DNA from: Brachionus koreanus
Lineage: Eukaryota; Rotifera; Eurotatoria; Ploima; Brachionidae
Direction of reading: 5' to 3'
NCBI GenBank assembly: GCA_016987375.1
Contig: PJRA01000376.1
Span: forward strand, 160,052 to 197,019
DNA length: 36,968 nucleotides
The notes beneath the pieces were generated by a model. The model made no database searches and was not told the origin of the DNA. It worked only from the letters and a program-made list of their open reading frames with translations. The position numbers and the translations under genes are program-made. Of the stretch, positions 20,845-33,100 are shown in pieces; position 1 is the stretch's first letter; every line of letters starts with the position of its first letter.

Positions 20845-21096
20845 TATACACTCCTTGTAGAGCATTATTCATTACTTTTGATTTTCACTCAAGTTGATCT
20901 TTTGCCTTTATTACTCCCCGTTCTATCAATGTCATTCCAATTTCGATGAGCTCTTTCGTGATGGTTGATCTCCATATTACTACTGGTCTTTTTTGCTTAC
21001 ATCGCCGTTGTGGTGTCAATTGAAGGACCTTTTTTAGGTATTCTTTTTTCTTTTATTCTAAGTAGATGTTCAAGCCATCGCAATCTTTTGTTCTTA
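20845..21096 (-). mobile_element. RTE-type LINE ORF C-terminal relic, copy 2
   Basis: Reading the minus strand with one frameshift gives KNKRLRWLEHLLRIKEKRIP, then LQLTPQRRCKQKRPVVIWRS, then TITKELIEIGMTLIERG and AKDQLE. This is a clear match to the W-x-G-H-V-L-R-M ... R-G-R-P-x-x-T-W-R-R-T ... E-L C-terminus of RTE-like LINEs. It extends further 5' than copy 1 at 12,225 and is homologous to it at DNA level. It is 5'-truncated and frameshifted, so dead. Confidence 0.8.
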
Positions 21097-21099
21097 ATT

Positions 21100-22039
21100 C
21101 ATTGACTTAATAACTTAGATATTGCTAAAATTAATTTTTTTTCTTAGATTTGAACAAATTGTGATCCGAAAATTGTTTATGTTTTTTTTTCTAATCTCTT
21201 TCAAGTCACGTGACATAATTATTTTTTATTTCATAAAACACTCTTGGTTAATGCAGAAAGAATAAAGAGCAATGTTCAAAAAAATTATTAGTAAATTTTT
21301 TTATATACGATAACCTAGAGTGTTTTTGTTAGAAAATCAAGCATTATTTGTTGTTTCGTTTGTGAAATGTGTTACTTCATAAAACATAAATTTTTTTCAA
21401 ATCAAAATGTTATAAAAAAATGAATTAGCTTTTCTCAGAGATAAAAAAAAATAATTTCTACATAATTCAAAAAAAAATTTTTGTATGCAAAATATTTCCA
21501 AAATATATGAAGATTAAAACCATGTTCTAAACAGTCTAGGAGTTTCTGGCACATTAATTAAACAACTGATCATAACTAGCCATATTTTTATCGCATTTTG
21601 CTTCTCTGTTTTATTTTCAAAAGGATTTAAAATTTAACTTTAATCTTTAATTTAAAATTTTTGTTCAAATCAAGTTTTGTTATTCAAAAATATTCAATCA
21701 TTTGTCTGAAAGAAAGGATTAATTTTCTATTCCAACCTACCACCGCTTTGCCTAAATTATATTTTCAATAGGATTTGAATAAAATAAATTGTTGGTCAAT
21801 TTTTCAATCAATTGAAAATAAAATAGCCAACACAATTCCCATTAGATGTATTATTTACTTTAATTTATTAAACAAGAACAGGAGCATAAATAAATAATAG
21901 TTTGTTTATTAAATTCAATTTATCAAATTTAATTAATCTATCTTAATGTTAAAAAATAATTTTGTCATTTTTATTTCTGCAGAAAAATTTCTCACATGAT
22001 AAATCTACAAACAGAAGTGTCATTTTAGATAAATAAACT
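21100..22039. other. AT-rich intergenic stretch
   Basis: No gene or recognisable element is seen. It is presumably distal upstream sequence of the Msx gene. Confidence 0.45.
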
Positions 22040-22440
22040 AGTGCTAGACATAAAACATGTACCAAGTTCGCTTTAAAGAATGAATTTATTGCACAACAAT
22101 CCAGAACTCATTAGGTCTTTTAAACAAGCCGAATGCATATATTCCTCAACAGACTTGTCTGTTGTGCGTTCATAGCACCACTTAGATCAAACTAGGGAAT
22201 ACGGCACAGTTTTAAGATATTTTCTAAACAGTACTATTCGCTTTAACTTTGAGTAGACTTAAACTGAATTGTTGGCTCTGGATTTAAATTATTCAAGTTG
22301 GCAGTGGATCAAAGGAACTAGCTTTGGGCAGAGTGCGCACGAAAATAGTAAATATCTTAAGGGTTCAGCTAAAATCCGAGCATGCGCTCTGTTACCTAGC
22401 GATGTGACGGATTTAATCAACCATTCGCACTAGAATAAAC
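22040..22440. promoter_or_regulatory. less AT-rich block upstream of Msx, possible enhancer
   Basis: About 400 nt are visibly richer in G+C than the surroundings but carry stops in all frames, so the block is unlikely to be coding. It holds a perfect palindromic motif at 22,147-22,164 (CAACAGAC-TT-GTCTGTTG). Position, about 0.8-1.2 kb upstream of the Msx leader, and complexity suggest a cis-regulatory element. This is inference only. Confidence 0.35.
22147..22164. promoter_or_regulatory. CAGAC/GTCTG palindrome (Smad-type site?)
   Basis: CAACAGACTTGTCTGTTG contains two Smad4-type CAGAC boxes in inverted orientation with a 2-nt spacer. Its core AGACTTGTCT also fits a p53-family half-site. Msx genes are classic BMP/Smad targets in animals, which makes the position interesting. 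The motif is short, and binding is not shown by sequence alone. Confidence 0.3.
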
Positions 22441-22639
22441 AAGTGCAATTTCTTAAGTATAAATCAATCTCATTTGGTCACTAATATTTAGGCCATAGTA
22501 TTTTATTTGGTGACAACTATTTTTATCTTCTAAATGACGCAATGCTTTGCAATCATTATTTAAACATTTGAGAGCAATTTTTTTTTCATTTTTTTTTTTG
22601 TATAAATAATAAAAAAAGCCAAAAATTGTAATGGGTAAT

Positions 22640-22745
22640 TTAATTTTATATTATTTTTAATTATATCTAAAAAACGATATATGTATATTGAAATTTAAGT
22701 TATATATCGTTTAGAGTTGCAATTAAAAAATTTAATTAGACATAA
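22640..22745. repeat. imperfect hairpin upstream of Msx
   Basis: ACGATATAT at 22,674-22,682 pairs with ATATATCGT at about 22,702-22,710. Weaker pairing (CTAAA with TTTAG, then TTTTTAATT with AATTAAAAA) extends the stem outwards. It is mostly A/T, so part of it may be chance. Confidence 0.4.
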
Positions 22746-22977
22746 ATTTAGCTCATAAAAGTCAGAGTGAGAAAAGAATAAACAGAATTTAGGCGATCGA
22801 GATATATGTATATATGTTTATGTATAGAAGAGAGCACCTTGGATAGGCTCGAGAATAAATCATTTAATTAGATTAGAAGAACAAAATATAAAAAATAGCT
22901 TTGAACAAAAAAATAAATTAGCATTTATTAATTGATTAATAAAAATTTTGATTTTTCATTTTTCGAGTGTGAGGGCT

Positions 22978-22993
22978 TGTGTGTGTGTGTGTG
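22978..22993 (+). repeat. (TG)8 microsatellite
   Basis: Eight perfect TG units lie just upstream of the CCAAT-motif cluster. Confidence 0.9.
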
Positions 22994-23001
22994 ATGCTGG
23001 G

Positions 23002-23100
23002 CCAATAGAAGGCAATTAGCTAGGCTGAAGCCAATCAACTTTTCGACTAGGCATTTAGACTAGCTACGATTGGCTTCTAATGCATCTTGCTCCTAATTGG
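23002..23100. promoter_or_regulatory. cluster of four CCAAT boxes, likely Msx promoter
   Basis: CCAAT occurs at 23,002 and 23,031 on the plus strand, and ATTGG at 23,069 and 23,096, in about 100 nt of less AT-rich sequence. GAAGCCAATC (23,027-23,036) and GATTGGCTTC (23,068-23,077) form an exact 10-nt inverted repeat. NF-Y binds CCAAT boxes near many animal promoters. The cluster lies about 0.5 kb before the Msx start codon and just before a probable 5' leader. The start site itself is not visible. Confidence 0.45.
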
Positions 23101-23199
23101 CGAAAATTAGCTTTTATTTAAATTGTTGTGCCTCCCCCCCTCCAATAATTATAGTGTTTCATTCAATTTTTTATTTTATTTTTTTTTCTTTAAATATAG

Positions 23200-23295
23200 A
23201 TGATGGAGAAAGTAATAAAAAAAGAATTAGAAAAAAATTTAGAAGAAAAATCTACATATAAAAATATTCGTCAACTAAGTAGACAACAACAATAA
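23200..23295 (+). other. short ORF in the probable Msx leader (uORF candidate)
   Basis: ATG-ATG opens a 31-codon frame (MMEKVIKKELEKN... ending in QQQ, TAA at 23,293). It is Lys/Glu-rich with no known similarity. If transcribed with Msx it would be an upstream ORF. Its codons 5-6 also contain GTAATA, which could be a splice donor, so it might instead be part of a leader exon. Weak evidence. Confidence 0.25.
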
Positions 23296-23486
23296 CTAAC
23301 TAACTAAAAAAAAAAAAAATAAAATAAAATTTTTAAGTACTTGATATTTTTTTTTTCAAAACAGGAAAACTAATAACTAATAATAAACTTCAATTTGACA
23401 GGATTTAAAATATTATTGTTGTTGTATTTTATTTCTCTTTTATTTTATTGTTCATTTGTTATTTAAGTTTACTACTAATTTAATAA

Positions 23487-25028
<1,542 letters not shown>

Positions 25029-25114
25029 CATCATCCGCAATCTAAATGATTCGTTTCCTTCCTTGTTTTTATTGTTCTAATAAGCACACGTTTAATTTCA
25101 TTATTGATTATTAA

Positions 25115-25120
25115 AATAAA
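25115..25120 (+). terminator. poly(A) signal of Msx
   Basis: AATAAA lies 86 nt after the stop codon, with a second copy at about 25,129. If the mRNA is longer, the less AT-rich block at 25,255-25,340 would be 3' UTR. Confidence 0.45.
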
Positions 25121-26285
25121 TTAAATTAAAATAAAAAAAAACAAAAAACAAATACTAACCAAAATAAAAATCAATTTTTAATTCTTTTTCTTTTTTTCTT
25201 CTTTAATTTAATTCTATTTTTATTTAAATTTAATATATTTTTTGTTTGTTTGTTTCCGTGATGTTTTAATTCATTGGCAAATGGTTGTTCAACAATGCAA
25301 ACATGTCGATTGGGGCTGACAGTGACTATACGAGATTTATTATTGTATATTAGCACAATTAAAATTTGAATTAAAATTTTTTATTTTTGGTGTATTAATT
25401 GTTTTTAGATTTTTTTTTTTTTTTGATCAAGTTGTTAAAAGAAATTTTTGGCAATTATTATTTTAATTTTTTTTTTCTATCAATTTTAATAAAATCTTCA
25501 AAAAAAAAATTCAATTTTTTTTCGTTGACAAAAATCAGAAATTGCCTCGACTGGACCTGTGGGTCTAATTTCTACAATCAATCTGAAATAAATTGTTCGA
25601 AAAACTAAACTTGAAAAAAAAAACAATTTTTAAAAAATTGTGCCTGAAATTATTATTTCATTTATCAATGATTATTGTTTCGGTATCTAGGCTTTACTGA
25701 GCTTTTCAAGTTTTTTCTCTTTTTTTATTCATAAAAATCAAAGGTAGTTTTTGTGCAATAGGCTTTGTTTGAAATAATCAAATTCAAATAAACAAATCTA
25801 ATTTCAATTCGATTTGCTATTTATTTTAATTAAATCTAAATTAAAGTTAATAAAGTTGACGCTTCAAGAAATGACGACTTTTGAATAAAAGTAAATAGTC
25901 GGAATTTATTCAAGTTTTAGTTGAAGGCATTTTTTTTTTCTAAATATATATATATATATATTGATCATATGACCAGTTTAAAAGTGGCAGCGGTAAACTA
26001 TTTAGAAGCAAGTCTAGCATTAAATGAATGATGAATATCTTAATATATTGCTTTTAATAATATACAATTATTCATCCGTTTCTAAATCGATTGAAGTATA
26101 TGATATGTTTGACTTTTAAAAATCGAGAGGTATTTTTCATTAGGTGAAACACTCTCGTATTTTTATTTTCTTTTTCTATTTTTTTTTATTCTTTTTTATT
26201 TGCATTTAATGTTTATTTATTTATTTTTAAATGCTTAAATTAAAATTTTAAATTGTTTACATCTAATTTAATTCAAATTTTTTTC

Positions 26286-26336
26286 AAAACCCGAGAACGC
26301 TAGTTATTTATTCGAGTGATAATGGCTCGGGGTTTT
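26286..26336. repeat. short hairpin with GC-containing stem
   Basis: AAAACCCGAG (26,286-26,295) pairs with CTCGGGGTTTT (26,326-26,336) with one bulged G, around a 30-nt loop. Its GC content stands out from the AT-rich surroundings. It could be a structured RNA, the end of an element, or chance. Confidence 0.4.
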
Positions 26337-26960
26337 AGTGTGGCACATTTATTAAATTTTGATATTTAAAGATTTGGTACATTTAAATGCGATTAGATTT
26401 TCTAAACGAGTTGTTTATAAGAATTTAATAAGTTAATTAGAAATAATGACTGATATTTATAAATGAAAAATGAGTCTTGGAATCATAAAGAGTCCGAAAA
26501 CAAAATAATATTCCAGACGATTAAATTAAAATGCTCTTAACGAATACGCCCTTTAAAATAAACAAAATCACTCAAAATCAGATATTTACAGAGTACTTAA
26601 GTAATGATAACTGGTTTATATCTTTTTATTAAGAATCATTATCGGTACTATGAAATATACCTAAGCCAGAGAACTAAATCTCAAACAAAATTGCGCCATT
26701 CACTTCGAATAACAGTTTATGCACTATTCATCCTCTATTTCATTTTTCTCAATTAAACTTGATAATTCCTATTAGAAAAGATTAATTCTTTGAAGCAGCA
26801 CAATTGGGAGAAATTCAAGAGCTTATTATTTTTTTCTTTTATTTTTAAATTACGCTAAAATTAGAATATTTTGTCTACTATATTTTCTACAATCTCTTTT
26901 ATAACACATTTTTATGGAATGGGGACTAAAAAGAAGGCACAAAGCCGTTCAGGATAGTCC

Positions 26961-27115
26961 TAAAGTAAAATGAAATGTTTTGATCATCAAATTTCATTGC
27001 AGATTTTTAAATTTTTGTAACATTTCAAAGCTTTATTTTTAAATTATTGAAAAAGGATTGTAATTTCTAAAATTTAGTTGCGCATTTAGCAAAATGTTAA
27101 CATATTTTACTTTGT
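26961..27115. repeat. foldback element, family 2, diverged copy 2
   Basis: In reverse complement this region aligns by eye with 13,770-13,930: AAATGCGCAA, TACAA-C-TTTT, AAAATCTGC and GATCAAAACATTT occur in the same order. Its own ends (AAAGTAAAAT and its complement) are also inverted repeats. Divergence is high, so the call rests on order and spacing of several short blocks. Confidence 0.45.
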
Positions 27116-28728
27116 CAACAAAAAAAAAATTATCATAAAACATTATAAAATTTTATTTAAGAAATTCATGTTAAGAGAAAAACAATTAAAATTAAAAATA
27201 TTTTGATTCTTTTTCCTTTGACATTACTGACTGAGAGCACACATTGCCGTTTTATGAGAGCGAATATGATCTATTAAGAATTTTTAGTTTCAAAAAAGGA
27301 GTGGCTTGATAAATCAATAGAGCATTATGATTTCAAACAAACAGAAAGATAAATTTCTAGTTTCTGTAGATATCCATAGATTTTCAGATAGATATATTAA
27401 GATAATATCAAAAACGATGAAGAAAAAAAAAGTCACATTAAAAGTATATTATTGATCTAATTTGAGACTTTGTTTTGTTCATAATAGACCATATCATTAT
27501 AATTAATAGAAACACCTTTTCATAAGAAAAAATCAATCATTATCTATTTTGTTTGACTGTATTCATAGATCATTATTTTAAAAATGACTGGAAGATAAAT
27601 TCGGGAAAAAGAATGCTTGGTTGGCACGTCGCGCTAAGCTCACTTCTAATTATATGCTTAGATAAATAAACAAACTCATGTCACAAGAATATAAAATATT
27701 GTTCGAACAGATAATTAAGTTGATTCTATTCGAGCAGATAGTTCGAGATAAGCCAAGTATGATTTATTTGAAATATTTATTTATGATGTGTTTATAATAA
27801 ATATTGTGTAAATATGGATTATTTAATTGTATGCTTAGATAATAAATTAATGGTTGTTAAATAAACATTTTGCTAATCGATTCATTGATCGATTTAATGC
27901 GATTTGAAATTTTCTATGGGCACAATTATTACCTTATCATATCGATTTTAAACACCTTGTCCAAAATTTAATTTTATTTTAAATGATGCTAATTTGAAAA
28001 TTATTTTATTTTATTTTATTTTGTATTTTTTGCTTTTTAATTTTTTACAATGAGCTATTTAAATACAAATTTAAATATGCTTAATTATCTAGAGACTTGT
28101 ATTTAATTGTTTGTGTGCAAACTTCAACTAGTTTTGTCTTTAAACATAACTCTTTAAAGATTCAATTTAATCATTTATGGAACTTGGGTTTCATGCATTT
28201 CGAATAAATTAAATGCCATCTTTCTAATTAGTCCAAAATAAATATATTTGAAATAATTTAAATTTTTTGACTTTACTAAACAAAAAATGACAATCGCAAA
28301 GTAAAATAATTAGATATTTGTTGCTGTTTATTTTGAAATTTAAATTTTTGCAATTAATATCGTCTTCAAATTTATTCAATTTGACTAAATTATTAGCAAA
28401 AACGAAACAAAATTCATCTAAAAATTTTACTAATTTTCAATCAATCAATGATGATTTTTATTTATCTATTTTATTAAAAAAATCTTAAATTTTTTTCCTT
28501 CAATTATGACTAAAATCATACAAAGTATTTTTTTTTTACAAACCAACAATAAATTGTATTTAAATGAAAATATCTATTCAAAATTCAAATAGGAAAAAAA
28601 TAATGATTTATACCCAAAAACTGAAAAGATTTAAAAAGCATTTCGCTAGAAGCAGACTTAATTTTCTTGAACTTGACCAAAAATATACTTGTGAATTTTT
28701 TAATTTTTAAAAATATTCTTGTATGGAA

Positions 28729-29407
28729 TTTAATGAATCCAAGTTTAAAGTATTGCTAGGCAAAAAATCTTTATGTTAAATGCAGATGATTTGAGAGTTG
28801 AGTTAGCTGAGACTACTACTGAGCGCGATCTTGGTGTAATGGTGAACAAAAAACTCAAGTGGTCAAATGATCAAATCGACAACTGCGTTAAACAAGCTAA
28901 CAACATGCTTGTAATGCTCAAGAAAACGTTCGTGTATTGGGATGCTCAATCGTTTTTGCAGCTTTACAAAACATATGTTAGACCGCATCTAGAATACTGT
29001 GCACCTGCCTGGAATCCTTATTTAAAAAAGGATATATTTAGACTTGAACAAAACTTGTTCCACACTTGTTCTTGTTGCAATAAGAAGTTTGAATTATGAG
29101 TCTAGACTAGCTAACTTGGGATTAGAGACTCTAGAAGAAAGACGAGATCGTGGATATCTTATTCAATTTTATAAAATTCACAACAATTACAATCATGTCA
29201 ATTGGTACGATGCAGAACTTATGAGTTCAGTAAATAATGAAGGACCAAGAGGAGGAGTAAGTACAACTAACAAAATCTGAAGCAAGGCGAAACTTTCTAT
29301 CAAACCGAGTGGTGAACAAATGGAACGTGCTGCCAACGTCGGTTGTCACAGCTAGTTCGATAAACCAGTTCAAAAACAGACTGGACAATGTCGGTAGAAA
29401 CAATTGA
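28729..29407 (+). mobile_element. CR1/Jockey-type LINE reverse transcriptase C-terminal remnant
   Basis: Plus-strand pieces in different frames line up with the C-terminal third of CR1/Jockey ORF2. They are FNESKFKVLLGKK; ERDLGVMVNKKLKWSNDQID with KTYVRPHLEYCAPAWNPYLK; ESRLANLGLETLEERRDRGY with LIQFYKIHN; and FLSNRVVNKWNVLPTSVV to a TGA at 29,405-29,407. The catalytic FADD region is missing upstream, so the copy is 5'-truncated. At least two frameshifts and a stop (28,759 region) show it is inactive. Confidence 0.85.
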
Positions 29408-29469
29408 GTTAGATGTAAGTGCATGGCTTTTAATTTTCGGATTCTCGGTTTAATTTTCAACACAAGACA

Positions 29470-29526
29470 AGATGTGAATGGGGAAACCTAATCGAAGTCT
29501 TCAAAACAATGAAAGGTAACAGTTGA
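29470..29526 (+). mobile_element. second small CR1-type LINE fragment
   Basis: RCEWGNLIEVFKTMKGN matches the R-R-x-R-G-D-L-I-E-V-F-K motif of CR1 ORF2, which should lie before, not after, the C-terminal end found just upstream. It therefore belongs to a separate or rearranged insertion. Confidence 0.5.
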
Positions 29527-29529
29527 ATG

Positions 29530-30150
29530 GAACAATACATAAAAAATTTAGAATTTTTATAAATAATCTGCCTAGTTTTCTAGTGTTAAAAAAATTCAAA
29601 TTAATTTTTATAATTATTTGTGATAAAAAATTTAATTTTCATTCGAATAAGCTTTTTTTATAAATTCAAAATGATTCTACTAAAAAATTTTTATATTTTA
29701 AATTTATATTAATATTTTAAGTTAAGTCATTTGACTTAACTTAAAATTCATAAAAAAATCAAATTATTTTATTTGGTTTCAAATCTGATAAAAATTGACT
29801 TGCGTCTTTTGAAGTTTTCAACCCTTTTTTTTTAGCAATTAATTATAAAAATAGTATTTTTTTTATAAAAGTTAAATGATTCAAATGATTGTGATATTTT
29901 TGAAAAAAAATTATTTACTAAATATGGAGTAAAATAATTAGAAATGTTATTCTATATTAAGACAAAATTTTTGAATCCCTGAATTTTTGAAAAACTTCAA
30001 AAAAAAAATAAACTAATCACATGACTTAAGGATAATGTTATCATTAAAATTTCAATTTCGTTAGAATTTTCGTATTTGAGATATAGTTAAATTAACACAT
30101 ATCTGGGCTAAATGCTTGCGATTTAATTACATTTAAAAAAAAAACTAGCA
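29530..30150. other. upstream region of the first MFSD1-like gene
   Basis: AT-rich with no gene. It holds a TCACATGA motif at 30,017-30,024. The bases before the ATG (AGCAATGG) fit an acceptable initiation context. No TATA or initiator motif stands out. Confidence 0.4.
30017..30024. promoter_or_regulatory. E-box TCACATGA upstream of MFSD1-like copy A
   Basis: TCACATGA lies 126 nt before the start codon, within the 12-mer CTAATCACATGA that also occurs upstream of copy B. It fits the MITF/TFE family core (TCAYRTGA), whose members control lysosomal genes in animals. By chance about one such 8-mer is expected in this window, and one more is present at 21,992-21,999. Confidence 0.25.
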
Positions 30151-33100
30151 ATGGAAATAACAACAGAAATAGAATCAGAAGAAAACCAGCCTTTGCTAGG
30201 TAGTTCAATTAATAATGGCTTAATAAATCAACAAAAAAAAGAGAGCATTTGGAAGCAAACATTCGATCCAAGCAAAAAGTTTTACAGATATTTCTCATTG
30301 GTGTTCATATGTCTTTTAACCACTGGTCCTTATTTTTGTTACGTTTTACCAGGCGCTCTTGAAAAAGAATTTGAGCATGATTTGGATATCAGCACCACTA
30401 AATTTACCATTTTTACTAGCTTGTACTCATGGCCGAATATAATTCTGTGCTTTTTTGGCGGTTTCTTAATTGATCGGGTCCTGGGAGTTCGACTTGGCAC
30501 GATTCTATTCTCATGCTTTGTAACAATTGGCCAAATTATGTTCGCATTTGGGGCCTATACAAAGAACATATGGCTAATGTATATTGGTCGCTTTGTTTTT
30601 GGGTAAAAAAAAATTATAAAAAAAAAATTTTTTTTAATTTTTTATCTAGCTTGGGAGGTGAAACAGTTAGTGTGGGTAAAATTTTTGTTACATTAAATTT
30701 TTTTTTTCTATTCATAAAATTTAAGCACAGAAAGCTTACTGTGTAACATGGTTTCCTTCCAAAGAATTAAATCTAGTCTTCGGTTTTATAGCCAGTTCGG
30801 CACTTTTGGTAAATTTAAAAAAAAAATAAAAAAAAACATAAAACTAACCGAATATAAAGGGCTCTAGTATTAATCAAATAATGATGAATCCTATTTATGA
30901 TTTTATTAGCAAATATAAATCAGGCTATGAGTGTTTGGGATCTGCCATTTTCTTGGCATCTATAACAGCTATTGGATCAACATGTTGTGCATTTATTTTA
31001 AGTCCCCTTCACAAATACAGAAAACGAATTCTTCGAGTCACGACCAAAAAATTGCTTACTGAAGAAAAAATCAAAATTTCTGAGTCGTTGAAATTTCCGC
31101 TTCAAGTCTGGCTGGTAATAATTATTTGTCTTGTTTTTTACTCAGCTACGTTTCCCTTTATTTCTTTGGGAAAACTTTACTTTATCAAAAAATATGGCTC
31201 TTCATCAACCAGTGCATCTTTTCAACAAAGGTTTTTTTTTCTCTAAATTAAATAGTTCTTTATAAAACAATTAAACAAATATGTTAATATTAGTATATTT
31301 TTTTTTGGAACTGTGATCTCTTCGCCAATTTTTGGAAAAATTGTTGATTCAACTGGTTTTAATATTTATTGGGTATTAATGTCAGTTTTACTGGCTTTAA
31401 TATCTCATGTTATTCTACTTTTTTCATTTGTTAACTCATTTATTCCAGTAACTATCATGGGCATATCGGTTTCTTTGTTATACGCTTCATTGTGGCCTAT
31501 GGTATCTTTAATTGTTCCCAAAAATAAACTAGGAACTGCTTATGGATTGTAAATATATCATTTTAAACTAAATTAACAAAAAATTATTTTCTATTTTTTA
31601 TTTAGAATGCAAAGTTTTCAAAATTTGGGTTTGGCTATTTTTAACATAACAGCAGGTTATATAGTTGAAAATTATGGATACTTTGTACTCGAAGTTTTTT
31701 TCATTTATTTGTGCATTTGTAAGTAAAATTCAAAAAATTTTTATAAAATAGATAAAAAATTTATTTGACTGCATAATATAAATTGGTTTTGCTAAAATAA
31801 GTTTAAAATAATCAAAATAAGTTTTTAAGTCACAAGTCTTAAGTCAAGTCAAGTCAATGACTAAAAAAATCTTTTTTTAAAATCAAGTCATTACATGGAC
31901 TTAATTTTTTGTAACTTTGGCTTAAAATTATGACTTGGAAGCAAGTCTGGTATTGAAAAAAGAGATGAGCAACACTTATTCTCCACAAAAAGAGGATAAT
32001 TGTAAAAATAAAAGCTTAAAATGGAAGAAAAAGGGTATTTTTTAAATTAAGACAGATTTTGATACCCGTCCTTAATCTATGTATTAAGTCCTTAATTTGA
32101 ATGTTGCATTCAAGGAAAATAATGCACATCCTCCTCTCTTTCTCTTTATTGATTTCAGTGGGAATAAATTTTTCTTTCAATTTTTTATTAATTCCTAGCT
32201 ATAAAGACAAAAATTTTTATGCATGAATACACTACAAGATAATTTCAATGAAAAAGCTTATAAATTTTCATAAAATTTTGACGAATAGAAGTAATTTTAA
32301 GTCTTTGAAAAAATTTTAATTGTCATTCACATAAAAATAATTGATTTAAATAGTTTTAAATGTAGAATTTAAGACAGATTTTCTAGCTAGGGTTAACATG
32401 TTTAGCTATAATTAAAAATAATTCTTCAACTTGAAAAATTTTTAAATTTTAATTTAAAACATGATATTAATTTTATAAAATTGGTCAATTTAAAAATATT
32501 CTTTAAAATTAACCACATTTTTGGACTTGATAAATATTTAGAAAATTAAATTTTAGTAGTAGTAGAAATTGCTGTAACTGGAATGACCCAGTGAGTTTGG
32601 TATCAGCACACTATGTAAAACTGTGTTCAACACTTCACTTGGCAAGCTGTTCTATTAATTAGCTGACCTGTTGAAGAAAAGTTTTCACGTTGAGCTTGCT
32701 TGGTGATATCTTTAAGATATTTAAAGCGATGACATCTCGTTTGATTCGTTTAAAATCTAAATTTTTCCTCATTTCTAACTTGTCATTATCGTTAAACATT
32801 TTGAAAAGCTTAATCATATCTCCTCTTTGCCTTCTTTCCAAAAGAGTTCCTAAATCAAAAGCTTTTAAACGTTTCTCGTAACTAATTTTTTTGAGAGATT
32901 GAATTAGACGAGTCGCACGATGCTGAACTCTTTTCAGTGGATCAATATCACCTTTTTAAAATGGTGACCAGACTGGAACCGCAAATTCTAACATTGGTCT
33001 TATCAAAGTTATGTAAAGTGATCTCATTCCAAACATTTGATTTACTTTGCCTATGCATGTGGTTATATTGGCTAGAATTTTGACCGTTTATGAATAATAC

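Larger units (their letters stand above)
25121..28714. other. intergenic stretch downstream of Msx
   Basis: No gene is supported. Contents: a less AT-rich block at 25,255-25,340, an (AT)9 run at about 25,944-25,961, a short hairpin at 26,286-26,336 and a foldback copy at 26,961-27,115. The rest is AT-rich with stops in all frames. Confidence 0.5.

Noticed and set aside
32690..32881. 63-codon plus-strand frame inside MFSD1-like intron 6
   Set aside because: It is the complement of the CR1-type LINE reverse transcriptase sequence on the minus strand.
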